DNA of 64,000 bases from positions 62,001 through 126,000 of the forward strand of contig JBNGIQ010009433.1 in NCBI GenBank assembly GCA_049999765.1, written 5' to 3'. The DNA comes from Phaeoceros laevis (Eukaryota > Anthocerotophyta > Anthocerotopsida > Notothyladales). Every line of letters starts with the position of its first letter. Within the stretch, counting starts at the first letter, position 1. Shown piece by piece: positions 45,311 through 56,022 of this stretch. Both the position numbers and the translations under genes were made by a program. Below the pieces are notes generated by a model. That model was given only the letters and a program-made list of their open reading frames with translations, was not told the DNA's origin and ran no database searches.

Positions 45311-46336
45311 ATGGGAAAAAGTGCTACATTTGAAGGCGCGGGAGCCGTGGTGGAGCCGTTTCAGGCGCAGCAATGCCACCCCAAATCGTCGTTGGAAGTG
45401 TGGCGATCCGGGGAATGCGAGTCCGCGGTGCCTTCTCTTGCGGCCCCTCCCAGCACCAAGGACGAGTGGGATGCCGTAGGTGGCCTGGAAGCCTCGCAGC
45501 TCAAGGCTTTGCACAAGGTGGCATCGCAGGGTGTGCTGTGGACTCATCCCTCCAAGCCGAGCATGTCCGTAGTCTACACTCTGCATCACGGGGGGGATGT
45601 GGAAGCTGATGGCAACTGCCTTTTCACAGCTTTCCACAGAGCAATGCAGCTCCAGGACAGTCCATTGGAGATCAGGCTCCGCACTGTGCAGCGCTTCCAG
45701 CAGGAGTATGAAGGTAGCACTGCCTCTTCTGCGCGCGACCTCGATGCTATGATCTCGCACCTCTACTCTCCGGATCTGTCCACTGGCTGGGGCGTGCATG
45801 TGGTGCAGGAAGTCAAGCTGCTGGCTACCAAAGCCGACAGAGAAGCCATCGACACTGCCATTGAAGAGCTGCTTTTGGTAGGAGTGTCCAGAGATGCTGC
45901 AGCAGAGTCGGTGTACAAGGAGCGTTGCCTGGCCGTGGACGGTGGTGCCAGTTGGGCCAAGTACATGTCCATAACCGGTAGCTGCACCGACGAACTTGAC
46001 ATCATCACCCTCCAGTACACCGAGGACGGCTTGCTTAGCGTGGATGAGAACAGGGAAGGCAGGGCAGCTGCGTTCGGTGATGACATTGCTATCCAGTGTC
46101 TGGCCTCAGAGTATGAGCGTGAAGTTTTTGTGGTTCAAGCACATGGGGCAGATGCAATGGGGGAGGCCACTGATTGCCTCTTCTTTTTGCCGCATCGACC
46201 TAAGAGCCAAGTCCGCCACCCGCCCGTATTTCTATTCATGAAGGGTACTGGCTGGTGCGGTGCAGGGGCAGACCATTATGAACCCATTTTTGCGAGAGTA
46301 TCACAGTCCAGAGACAAGGCTGCCTTCGCTTTGTAA
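45311..46336 (+). CDS. OTU-like cysteine protease (deubiquitinase)
   Basis: One exon, 341 residues. The catalytic cysteine motif is E-A-D100-G-N-C103-L-F-T-A-F, and the matching histidine is H322 in G-A-D-H-Y-E-P-I, both typical of ovarian-tumour (OTU) domain proteases. The roughly 200 residues between carry a helical insertion including G-G-A-S-W-A-K-Y-M and the beta strand E-V-F-V-V-Q-A. The first 85 residues have no known domain. OTU enzymes remove ubiquitin from proteins in cytosol or nucleus; substrate and linkage choice cannot be read from the sequence. Confidence 0.85.
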   Translation: MGKSATFEGAGAVVEPFQAQQCHPKSSLEVWRSGECESAVPSLAAPPSTKDEWDAVGGLEASQLKALHKVASQGVLWTHPSKPSMSVVYTLHHGGDVEADGNCLFTAFHRAMQLQDSPLEIRLRTVQRFQQEYEGSTASSARDLDAMISHLYSPDLSTGWGVHVVQEVKLLATKADREAIDTAIEELLLVGVSRDAAAESVYKERCLAVDGGASWAKYMSITGSCTDELDIITLQYTEDGLLSVDENREGRAAAFGDDIAIQCLASEYEREVFVVQAHGADAMGEATDCLFFLPHRPKSQVRHPPVFLFMKGTGWCGAGADHYEPIFARVSQSRDKAAFAL

Positions 46337-47728
46337 TGTTCTGCTACCAGCGGGATACCATTCTTTTCTGTAACAGCACATTTTTTTGCAGCGGGTGCAC
46401 TTGCACCCCGAGTACAATAGGAAAACTCTTTGGTGAGCACTACTTGCTGACAACAGGACACTCGCCAGAAATTCTGCAGCCTGGGTGGGGTGGGTTTGGC
46501 ATCGGAAGATGAACTGTTTGCAAGTTTTTAGCAGAGTAAGTTCAGGGTTACGTTCAGGCCTGGTGCTTGGTGAGAGAGATTTTTGTTTGTGTTCCTTAGA
46601 GCATCAGGCAACAGATTAGCTGGGAGGATATCTTGTGGCTTAGAATATCAGGCAAAGATTAGCTGCACTGACGAGTTTAACATGCTCTCGAACGCTTGTG
46701 GGTAGACATGCCAGAAGCTGAGCATGGTGTGACAGGTAGAGGGGCTGCAGTAACCTGTTCTTCAAAGCAACAGGAAGGCAAACTTCTTTTGATATGTGTG
46801 CCACGTCCACAGCAGTCCCGGTTTCATATCATTGCCTTTGACCGGGTCATTGCAGAAAGGGTTAAAAGTCTTTCAAGGCAGGCAGATTATCTACGAAGAG
46901 CATATTACTACATCAGAGCGGAAGGAAATGAGCAGCCCTTGCAGCTAGTTCATTGTGGACAGACCTATTCCAGCCGGAGTCCCGCTTGATGTCTGTGGCA
47001 AGAGTAGGGGGGTTGGCTTACTCAGCAGCTGGCTTGCATCGGCTGAGAAGGCAGGTAGAAGGTCCGCTCTCAAAAAGTAGATTGGTTGATGAGGGTGATG
47101 ACAATACTGATCAGAGTTGGGAGGGTGAAAGCGGCTGAAGGAAATAGATTAATGGAAGGAAGAAGGATGAATGTAGAAATCATGGCCTGGATTCCCGCTA
47201 AACCTCAGCAGACAAACTAAAGCGGAGGAGAGGAGGGACAGATCACCGCAGCAGGCAGGCTTCCCTTCTAAAACGAAAATTGGCAGCCCTTAGCGGGGAG
47301 GAACTAGGGCTCATAGCCCATGCTTGTCCCTTAATAGCGTTAAAAACCTCGGACCTCAGCCAGCACAGCTAATCTGCATGCAGGCTACCCCACCTGCCAC
47401 AGCACTTCAGACAACAAGCCGGCCACGTTCCAAAGTTGTAACGGGGCGTGAGGTTGACGAGCAGTCAACAGCCAAAACTGCCAGCGCATCAATCAAGTTG
47501 TGGCATCACGTGCCTCCTGTCACTCCATTTTCCTACCTTTTATTATCTTCCATATGCTAGCAGCTAGTTACTAACTTACTAGTATGCTACATTGTTGGCA
47601 CGTTGGCACGCTTTCTTGTATTTTCAATGCGGTGTGGTCTTTTTTAAGAACAACTTTTCTTGGAGATGCACTAGATTGAATGAGATTAGATTAGCATGGT
47701 GGGTGTAGAATCGGTAGATTAGATTGGA
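46337..47728. other. intergenic, no gene seen
   Basis: About 1.4 kb after the OTU gene. Short frames only. A repeated AGATTAGATT(A/G) motif lies near 47680-47735. Confidence 0.4.
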
Positions 47729-47998
47729 TTAGATTACCATGGTGTGAGACAGGGCTTTTGAAAGTGTGTTGTTGAAGTACGGATTAGAAGTCCACATCAT
47801 GAACACCTTGCTGGCATCACCAACATGGCTGTGAGCATTGCGGAGCACGAAGGAGATGGCTTGGTGGGAGACATCCTCCACCATGTGGCTGATGGTGCTC
47901 TTCGGGAAGTTCCTGTAATCGACAGAGGCGACCAGAATGTCTCTGGCTACCAGCCGCCTCGCCAAGTATTCACCATCACCATTCCCTAGCTCGGACAT
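47729..47998 (-). pseudogene. isoprenylcysteine methylesterase-like relic
   Basis: An 89-codon frame matches one internal exon of the alpha/beta-hydrolase ICME family: L-A-R-R-L-V-A-R-D-I-L-V-A-S-V-D-Y-R-N-F-P, then T-I-S-H-M-V-E-D, and a strand before the nucleophile. Where the family has a G-x-S-x-G elbow the frame reads F-M-M-W-T-S-N and soon stops, so the catalytic serine is missing. No flanking exons are visible. It is best read as a relic of a gene for a membrane esterase acting on prenylated proteins. Confidence 0.5.
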
Positions 47999-49063
47999 TA
48001 ACTGTGCCTGCAGGCACGGCCAGAACAGTACACATTATGCAACTCAAGCACTTGCCCAAAGCTTGGACTAGTACTGATGCCTGAATGTGTGCTCATGATC
48101 ATAAATAGACTCTTGAAAACTACTCCTAACCCTTGTCCACTGTCCATAGGGCCTGCAGACGGAATGCCGTTTGGCTGCTGCCCATACCTAGCTAGAGCAT
48201 ACAGTCATGGCCTCGAACAGTGTCACTTGTTGTGCACGCATCGACCAGGCTCCCTCACAAAATGTCGTCCTGGGAGGAGCCACAGTACAAGTTTACAAAA
48301 ACTCGGTCTACAAAATAAAAACTAGTATACAGAAGCTAGCGTGTAACGTACCACACCACATGGCGCCTACTCTGAAGGCACCACACCACATACTATGAAG
48401 GCTTACACCTAAGTAGTCTGACAGGGCGTGGACCAATTGGAGTCATAGATAGAGATGGATAGGTGTAGTTTTGAAGGTGCGGGCTAACGAAGAGCATCCA
48501 GGATGCGGCACATCCTGGATCCCGTAAGCACATACAGTAGTAGCAAAGCTGCTTCTTCTTCTGTTGTGAAGGAAGGAAGGAAGGAGTCCGAAGGACGGTG
48601 TTTTTGGAGTGCTTGACGAAGAAACTCTCAGAAAAGGAAGGAAACAAGTCCTGAAGGAGTTTTTATAGTGATTGACGAAGAAGGAAGGAAGGCATGGGCT
48701 GTATAGGGATTGGCGGGGTTTACTGCGCACTGCGCATGCACATGGCCAATCCAATAGCGAAAATGAAGGGCCGCGAAAATATAATAGAACTAAAGGCGTC
48801 GTCCTAAATAAGTCCCCGGTCACAGTCTTGCGGCAAGTCGTGACTTTTGGGACACGTGTTGTCGCGACGCGACCGACTTTTTCAGACGCGCATTAGACTA
48901 CAACGTCATTCCCCCCTCCCGCCTCCGGACTACAAGAAGCCCCTGTGTGAGCCTGTTTTCCATCATCCATCGCCTCGCCTCCTCCCTCCTCTTGAAAGTC
49001 GCTTGCGAGCTCAACCAAGGCTGTTCTCTTTGCAGGTCTACCTGTCTGCTGCGAACGATCGAA
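47999..49063. other. promoter region of the germin-like gene
   Basis: Contains GGAA-rich runs and an imperfect duplication of a TTGACGAAGAA block (about 48613 and 48670). A short inverted repeat ATCCAGGAT/ATCCTGGAT lies near 48488-48520. No coding gene is seen. Confidence 0.4.
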
Positions 49064-49741
49064 ATGGCGTCCCCCAGCGTGAAGCTCTCCCAGCTGCTGG
49101 CGATGGCCGTCATGGCCGCGCTGGCCATCTCTGCAAGCTTCCCCTCCGCCATGGCCGCGGACGAGGACCCTCTTCAGGACTTCTGCGTCGCCCTCCCCGG
49201 CGACATCACCGTGAACGGATTGCCGTGCAAGCCGGCGGCAGAAACCGAGGCGAAGGACTTCGCGTCGTCCAATCTGGCCAAGGCCGCCGGCACCAACAAC
49301 AGGAACAAGGCTACCGTGACGGGCCTCACGGTGAACCAGTTCGCAGGACTGAACACGCTGGGCATCTCCGGCGCCAGGATCGACTTCGACGTGGGCGGCC
49401 TGAACCCGCCTCACGTTCACCCGCGTTCCTCGGAGCTCTTCTTCCTCGTCTCGGGCGGCCCTCTGGAGGTGGGCTTCGTCGCCACCAACGGCGCGCTCTT
49501 CCAGCAAAACCTCAACGCCGGCGACGTCTTCGTCTTCCCGCGCGGCCTGGTGCATTTCCAGAAGAACCGAGGGTACACGCCGGCTTTCGGGCTGGCCGCT
49601 CTCAACAGTCAGAACCCGGGAGTGCAGCAGTCGGCCCTGGCTCTGTTTAACTCCACCCCTCCCATCAGCAGCGACGTGTTGCAGCAGACGCTGGGCGTGG
49701 GTGCCAAGGCCGTCCAGGACCTTTTCAACGGCCAGAAGTAG
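49064..49741 (+). CDS. germin-like protein
   Basis: One exon, 225 residues. Residues 1-31 form a signal peptide ending S-A-M-A-A. The mature protein starts D-E-D-P-L-Q-D-F-C41 and has the partner cysteine C55 for the germin disulfide. The cupin metal site is complete: H117-V-H119 and E124 in P-P-H-V-H-P-R-S-S-E, and H164 in P-R-G-L-V-H-F. Germin-like proteins are secreted to the cell wall as manganese-binding oligomers, with oxalate oxidase or superoxide dismutase activity in some members; which applies here cannot be told. Coding GC content is higher than in neighbours. The window's first bases share a short motif with this gene. Confidence 0.93.
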   Translation: MASPSVKLSQLLAMAVMAALAISASFPSAMAADEDPLQDFCVALPGDITVNGLPCKPAAETEAKDFASSNLAKAAGTNNRNKATVTGLTVNQFAGLNTLGISGARIDFDVGGLNPPHVHPRSSELFFLVSGGPLEVGFVATNGALFQQNLNAGDVFVFPRGLVHFQKNRGYTPAFGLAALNSQNPGVQQSALALFNSTPPISSDVLQQTLGVGAKAVQDLFNGQK

Positions 49742-50620
49742 TTTTACCTTGGGCTCCAGCTGCCCTCGGGAGCTATAACTTACAAGTCTGAAGATCGATC
49801 TACGCAGGCTAGCAAGCTTATGAATTTCATGTAGAGTCGGTCCTATAAACTTGTATTCAGGAATGTGCCCTAGAGCTTCAAATCTATAACAAACAATCGA
49901 TTGCACTGGTCATGAATGATCTCCTGCTCGTTGTGGCCTTGGAAACTTGTCATCTAAACTCTCCTTGGAATTCGGAAGCTTCAAACGGAAGCTTTACCTG
50001 TCAAAACTTAGCACACACTCACAGCAGAAACACGGCTGCTTCCGCACTGGTCATACTCTGAGGCCCCAAGGAAATAACTCTGCTGATAACGATACTTGGC
50101 AAGGTTGCATACCAGAAAGGACGTGCAGCAACTGCTTGCCAAGTCATGCCCCGCGAGCGCCTGCATCTGGCGGAGGCAAACTCCTAAGGCCCCTCTACAA
50201 CGACGAAGGCCGACTCGCCAAAACGGTTTTTTAGGCAGCGCTCATGAAAAACCGACGGGCTAGCAGCCTGGCAGGCGCTGTTTCACATTCTGGTCACGAG
50301 GGATGCAGTAATAGGTAGTAGTGTAAGTTGATTATGGTGTTTAGCCGACTCCACATGGGAATCGAACAACCTCGCCAGGTTTTTCGACCGGCGACCGGGA
50401 GCTCCCCATCCAGGGACATTAGACGACGACCGGGAGCCCTCATCCGGGGGGCTTTAGCCATCCCTTCAGGGCTACAGCCGCTAGGGATCCAGACTGCCAT
50501 GGAAAATTAATGGCCATGGAAAATTAACGGGGCTTGCTTGGTCCCCAGGCCCTAATTACATTGTATGCAAGTATACAGCAGGAAGGCCTGATTTTACCAG
50601 ACCATGTTGTAAACGTATGT

Positions 50621-50676
50621 TTGCCTCCTCAACGCTTGTGCAAGTGCTGGTGCTCTACAGCAGGGCAGACATCTGT
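50621..50676 (+). repeat. short dispersed repeat, copy 2
   Basis: TTGCCTCCTCAACGCTTGTG and the following bases align with 9781-9836, with about 80% identity by eye. Copies 41 kb apart in unrelated contexts suggest a fragment of a transposed element. Confidence 0.5.
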
Positions 50677-52805
50677 GCCAGGGCCCAAGGCAAGTATTTC
50701 TCCCTTCTATATATCACATCATGTAAGCTAAAAGATTGCCTTCTGGACGAGAAAGTGGTGGTTCAGAGTGACAAGATACTAGCAGAGGTATGCAGGCACC
50801 TCGTACCCACACCAGTCACCTTCCTTCTGATAACAATATAACCACAGTTCGAGATTCTGGTGGTTTGCTCAATGACGTTCGAAGCCAGGACATAACTTCA
50901 TACTGCTGCAACGACAACTCTCTGCCATTTGAACCAGCCAGGATGTCTTTTCAAAGGAGTGCCAGCTAGCTAGGATGTCGGCTGGCAGCCCGGAGGCCCA
51001 ACCAGATTGTCCACACAAGATGTCCTGGCATGATCTCCTGTCCCTCAAATGGCCTGCTCAAATTAACGAGGATTGGGTGTGATGCCAACATATGGTCTAC
51101 TCTAGGCAGCACTACTCTGGTGAAGCCAGCACATGTCCCAACACATGCTGTTGCATGAAGCAATAAGTCCTGCAGGGGCGTACGCAGGATACCCCTGACG
51201 GCAAGAGTTCCAGCGTGCCCAGTGCCATGGTCTAAGATAATTCCAAAGGATGTGTGGCTTGCACCCAGGGGACCCAGGTTGGAATCCCACCTACAGCACT
51301 GCCATTGCCGTAGACCATGTTGACTCCCTGCAAAAAGCCAGATGTTGCTTGATGTAGGCGTATCTCCATATCTCTCTGCTGTTGGTCAAGGAGGAGGACC
51401 AGAAAGCTTGTCACACAACAGGAAACCGGAGGACACCTTTTGTCTGACCTGCCACTGTTATGCTGGACGACGAGATCAAGGATGAGTTTAAGAGGAGATA
51501 GAAGCCCCTCTCACGCTCCAAGGTGCACTTGCTGGTCCCTGCCAGGCGCCAGTGGGTACCCTGTAACAATTTATGCACCAGTCTAGAGTCAAGAGAGAAC
51601 CCTGGTACTGGTAGGATTAGGAATACCAACTTGGCTGCAAAAGTGTGTGCAGTCGGAAAGTTGCAGTACCTTGTTTCCTTGTCGGCAGCAGAGCACATGT
51701 ACAGGAGAAACCAATTACCCCGCTCAGAGCATGAGCAACAGCCACAGTTTCTTAAACTGTGCCCAGAACTCATCTCCTTCTCGTCATGAGGTATGTCCGC
51801 CACCGACAACTCAGGATGTATGTATTCCGTCTCCTCGACGACTAGTACCTTGTGTAAGTACCTTCACTCTCCGCATGAGTTTTCTCTCCAACTACAAACG
51901 AGTGCAACACTCCACCCATGTCAGTCCACCAGCACTGGCCTGGCTCCTTCCATGCCCCATATTTCTTTCGCCTCGCCTGCATCTCCTTTGCCTCCTCCCA
52001 CTGCGGATGATAATTGATCGGTTGGCGGAAATTGATGCCTGCTCACTCACCTTTTTCCTTGTTCCGCTTGCAAGAGCAGGAAAGCCTGTAGCTATGTCGA
52101 GGAGACCTACTCCTTCGTTGCTTGCTCTGAGGAGTGAGGAGAGCTGCAAAAAGTAGGAAGGTCTGGACGTCAGCCTGAGGGAGTGCAACACGGTGGAGGA
52201 GGTGGAGCACCCACCAGAATCACTACAGACGACTCATGATCAGGAGATGATCAATTGCCACCAGTTCAGAGCAAACCCTATGGCAGGCCACCCAATGTGA
52301 GCACCAAAAACCGTGCTATTTGTCAAACCACATCTATGAATTCACCAATTCATACATTGACGCAGGTAGAACTGGGCAATCTGTGCCAGAGGCTTCATTT
52401 GAGCTGGTCGCCTACGTATACCTTGAAGGGCGGAGCCAAGAAATATTTCCAGCACAACGAGGTGCCGCTGCAGCAGCTTCTGGTTCCAACTGGGCAGTGC
52501 CCCATCACACCCAGATTCTTGTTGCCCTGACATCGCGATCGAGCATCTGTCCAGTGCAGGAGCGCCTTGAAATCACGAATTCGGTGTCGCGTTGATTCTC
52601 GATCCATGAGGTGCTCCAGTGCACTGGAACGCAGGCGAGATTGACCTCCTCCGCTGGCGCTCTTCGCAGGTTACTTCAGAACACTGGTCTGGAATCTGGA
52701 ACCACGGGAAACGGCTCGAAGTCTACGGCTCGAAGTCTATCGCGGGCTTTTTCTGTATCCCGTTACTTTGTGTCGCGCATTGGTTGTAACGAACCCGGCC
52801 CGTTC

Positions 52806-52929
52806 CGGGTGCCTCGTAACGGAATAGGCCCAAAAGGACCACCTGTCATTTAGGGGTTAAGCAAGGACGGGTGCCTCGTAACGGGACAGGCCCAAAAAGG
52901 GCCGCCTGTCATTTAGGGGTTAAGCAAAG
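52806..52929. repeat. two-copy tandem repeat, 62-bp unit
   Basis: Both units begin CGGGTGCCTCGTAACGG and end GTCATTTAGGGGTTAAGCAA, with a few differences. The array lies on the 3' side of the tRNA gene. Confidence 0.7.
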
Positions 52930-52970
52930 GGGGTTAAGCAAGAATGTCAAAAAGAGCTTTATCTATATCA

Positions 52971-53051
52971 TGTCAGAAATGGGATTCGAACCCATGCCCT
53001 TTCGGACCAGTACCTGAAACTGGCGCCTTAGACCAACTCGGCCATCCTGAC
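52971..53051 (-). tRNA. tRNA-Leu (CAG)
   Basis: The minus strand folds as a class II tRNA of 81 nt. Acceptor stem GTCAGGA pairs with TTCTGAC (one G-U). The D-arm follows from TGGCCGAG, and the anticodon stem CCAGT/ACTGG holds the loop with anticodon CAG. There is a long variable arm, then T-arm GGGTTCGAATCCC with discriminator A. The B box GGTTCGAATCC is perfect. A run of five T (minus strand) at 52949-52953 is a likely RNA polymerase III terminator. No intron and no encoded CCA. Confidence 0.95.
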
Positions 53052-53469
53052 TTCTAGAACTTTGTGGGAAACAAAAAAATACTACGTTCTAGCTGCATTA
53101 GGGATTCCGGGTAGACTACCGGTAGTTACATTAGTAATGCCATATCCTATCTTGGCTGTCCCGGAAACATGGCTTTCAAGAAGTACTTTATTTCTGGTGT
53201 ATGACGGGGTAAAAACCACAATGTGACGGTGGCACTTGGCATTACATTACATTACATTACATAGTTTTACGTGCGATGTAACGGAGGGCATCCTGGATGC
53301 TGCACGGCACCTAACTTGGGTGCACCCCTAAAGGGACTACAGTACTTAAGTAGTATAAAAGGCCAGTTGAGATCAAAACTCAAAAGCGTATTTTGGCAAT
53401 TGATGACGTCTTGAGTCAGGCTTGCACATGGCCAAGGGTACCACATCCATCAGACGCTTCCAGCCGAGG
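53052..53469. other. spacer with ATTAC microsatellite
   Basis: Short spacer between the tRNA and the SDR gene, containing four ATTAC units near 53240-53262. It should hold the SDR 3'-UTR. Confidence 0.4.
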
Positions 53470-55165
53470 TCACTTCGTACCAGCCTGTTGCCTTCTGGTG
53501 TCGTTTGCATGTTTCTTCAGCACCGCATTCTTAATAAATGAGTGAAGGTGCGCCCTCGCCAGTCTGCTCGGTATGTACGTCACAGTTTCCATGAGGCTTT
53601 CCCAGAATGTGTCTGGAGGAATTGCCCCTCTTGAGAACTGAGTGGGATAAGCCAACCACGGTTTGGTCAGCACGTGGTACCGCCCACGCTTTACAGCATT
53701 TAGAGTGCTAGTAGCCACATCCTCAGCCGACTCATTTACACCTGACAACGTTTGTATATCCAGCGTCTCCTTGTTCTCAGCGCTATTTCTGACTGCAGAA
53801 AAGGGCGCATCGTGTGAAAGATCTGGACAAATTGGCAATCTTACGTCTGCCGAACCTACACAAGTTTCAATGCAACTTCACAAAAACACCTTTGCTAAGT
53901 ACTAAACACACACCTGGGACCAGGTGCAATGACGACGTGGACAGCTAGCTGGGATAGGGGGGGGACTAAGCCACAGCAAACCTTGGGAGCTTACCGACGT
54001 CAAGCATTGGCGTTTCAGTGTACCCTGGGTAGACCACTGTGACTCTGATGTTGTAGGGCAGGAGCTCTACCCTCAACACTTCCGCAAGGCCCCGCAGGCC
54101 GTGTTTACTGGCAGAGTATGGGGATGCCTTGTAAAAAGTCACCTGCACCAATGTTTACAACCTGTCAAGTTTACAAGCTTTGCTGTTGCTCTCTTGTAAT
54201 CCAGACAAACCGCGTGATGACAAATGGTGGCCATTCGTGAATCTCAAACAGAGGCACTAGTAGGCTTACCAAACCGCCTAATGAATTCATGAACAGAATT
54301 GATGACGGATTGGATGCGCTTCGCTGAATCATCAGGGGAATGGCCGCGTGTGCTGTGTAAATCGACCCTAACAAATTGATGCGTACAACTTCTTCGATTT
54401 GCGCCAGGGTGAGGTCTTGAAAGTGGCCACTTGAATTTACAATGCCTGCGTTGCAGATGAGAACATCAATCGGTTTCCAGGTAAAGGCCTCCTGTACAGC
54501 GGCTGTTATTGCCGGTGCATCGCCAACATCCACCGNNNNNNNNNNCTCCTGTACAGCGGCTGTTATTGCCGGTGCATCGCCAACATCCACCGCCTGCCAC
54601 CCGAATTTCAAAACGTAGGTTAAATCAATTGCGATACTACAGGTGGTCGTCTCATTGCTCTACAGCTTAGAAATCCAGCTATCCTCTCAGATTGACCCTC
54701 ACTTGAAGAAACACAGGAGACAGGTTCCAGGAACGCTAGTCCCAGGTGAGAATAATTCTTATCAAGCTCCAGAAGCACATTCCTCCAGGCAGCTCACACG
54801 GTTATGATGTGTGGCAATCTTACCTTCACAAAAAGTCTCTCGGAGCTGCATCCCGTGGTCTTCAACAAGTCCGTCCGAGCCTTACTCAGATTTGTCTCGC
54901 TCCTTGACAAGATGCTTACAAAGGCGCCTTCCGCAAGCGCCTTCCGCGCAATCTCCAGGCCAATGCCGCTGGATCCCCCCGTCACAAGCACATGCTTCCC
55001 CAGGAAAGAGGTGATAAACAGTGAGGGCCTTAGATACTTCACCAGAGTCTTGAGCGCCACTCCCGCGACCAGAGCTGCTGCCGCAGTCGCACAGGCGGCG
55101 TGCACCACATCCGCCTTCACCTTCCACGCCATTGCATCCACAGAACGTGACGGGCCTCGCAACAT
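53470..55165 (-). CDS. short-chain dehydrogenase, 3-ketodihydrosphingosine reductase type
   Basis: Four exons: 55165-54824, 54593-54270 (contains the assembly gap), 54142-53995 and 53822-53470. Without the duplicated 57 bases at the gap the protein has 369 residues from the ATG at 55165, or 358 from the in-frame ATG at 55132. A hydrophobic N-terminus is followed by the NADPH motif T-G-G-S-S-G-I-G, then D-V-G-D, I-C-N-A-G-I, the serine strand F-M-N-S-L-G-G and the catalytic Y-S-A-S-K, then Y-P-G-Y-T-E-T-P. Membrane anchor, motif set and C-terminal helix fit the TSC10/KDSR family, which reduces 3-ketosphinganine in sphingolipid synthesis at the ER. Another membrane SDR remains possible. Confidence 0.8.
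54489..54592. other. 10-N gap flanked by identical 47-bp copies
   Basis: Bases 54489-54535 and 54546-54592 are identical, with ten N between them. Both copies code for the same segment of the SDR gene. The pattern is that of two contig ends overlapping but not merged, so one copy is very likely artificial. Confidence 0.9.
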
Positions 55166-56022
55166 TTGCAATCGTGCCTCACATTCGAGGTCTCATATGT
55201 TAGAAGTAATAATAAGTTAACTCAAATTGGTCGGGACCCCTCGGGACAGCCAAGTGGTTGGGTCTTCGGCCTTCCAATGTAGAGACCCGGGTTCAGTTCC
55301 AAAGTGCTACTCGATTGAGAATAACTATAAAGCGAGACCATAAACGAAGATTTCGAGCTTTGATATATAAAGAGCCGCTAGTCGGTGCACATGGGTGTGC
55401 GGTAGTCACTATAATCATCCTACCACTCTACTACTTAGCGGCTGTGTGCAACAATTGAACAAATACTTTTTCTTACATTCCCAAAACTAAAATAAAATCC
55501 TGAACTTCTGCAACGTCCTGGTAGAGATACAATTCTTCAGGGTCGGCACTCGGTGACGATGATGGAGTACTGATGAACCTCCGGGGTGAACCGGGAGGAA
55601 GCTCTCCGGAGGCCAGTACAACATGCAGGGCAGGCACATGTGCATGTGTACTAGTGTCTCCGTACTCTGTAGACGTCTCTTCACCATCTTTTGAATCTTT
55701 TCGTCGCCATCATGATGAGCGTGGCTCAGCCCTGAACATGTAAGTTGTCCTCCCTGTGGTCTCAAATCGTAGAGTGGGCCAGTTAGCAGTCGGTTGATCC
55801 TCCCTGTGGTGTCAAATCGGAGGATAGCTCAACTGAAACCACATTCCTTTCCTTCACAAGGTTTCTGAATATAGCCCCATAGTCTGGTCAGGACTATTCA
55901 CGAACTTACCACAGTAGAGAAATAGCGTTTCTCACCTGCCCACTGCTATCCTGATGACCTATTCACACAGCACTGAGTGGGGAAGCTAACTCAACAAGTT
56001 TCACAGCCTATATGATACCGCC
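55166..56022. other. spacer between PsbP-like and SDR genes
   Basis: Same-strand spacer holding the PsbP-like 3'-UTR, the SINE-like element at 55230-55450 and the SDR promoter. A near-duplicate CCTCCCTGTGGT(C/G)TCAAATCG occurs at about 55749 and 55799. Confidence 0.4.
55230..55450 (+). mobile_element. tRNA-derived SINE candidate
   Basis: The stretch begins with a tRNA-like head: AGCCAAGTGGTTGGG (A-box-like, about 55248) and GGTTCAGTTCC (B-box-like, 55290-55300), about 40 bases apart as in a tRNA. It does not fold as a functional tRNA. A non-coding body of about 150 bp follows. These are the marks of a short interspersed element; other copies are not visible here, so the ends are approximate. 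Confidence 0.4.

Larger units (their letters stand above)
49742..52970. other. 3.2-kb intergenic region
   Basis: Contains the short dispersed repeat at 50621-50676 and a tandem repeat at 52806-52929. Frames of 60-170 codons occur on both strands (for example 51647-52156) but none has motifs or a consistent splice pattern. No gene is supported. Confidence 0.4.

Noticed and set aside
48893-49906. 337-codon minus-strand frame over the germin-like gene
   Set aside because: It is the antisense shadow of a GC-rich gene; the plus-strand frame has a complete germin signature.
51647-52156. 169-codon plus-strand frame in the long spacer
   Set aside because: No ATG with support, no motifs, and frames on both strands are equally open.
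54536-54545. Genuine internal repeat in the SDR protein
   Set aside because: The two copies are base-identical and separated only by N, which is the mark of an unmerged contig overlap.
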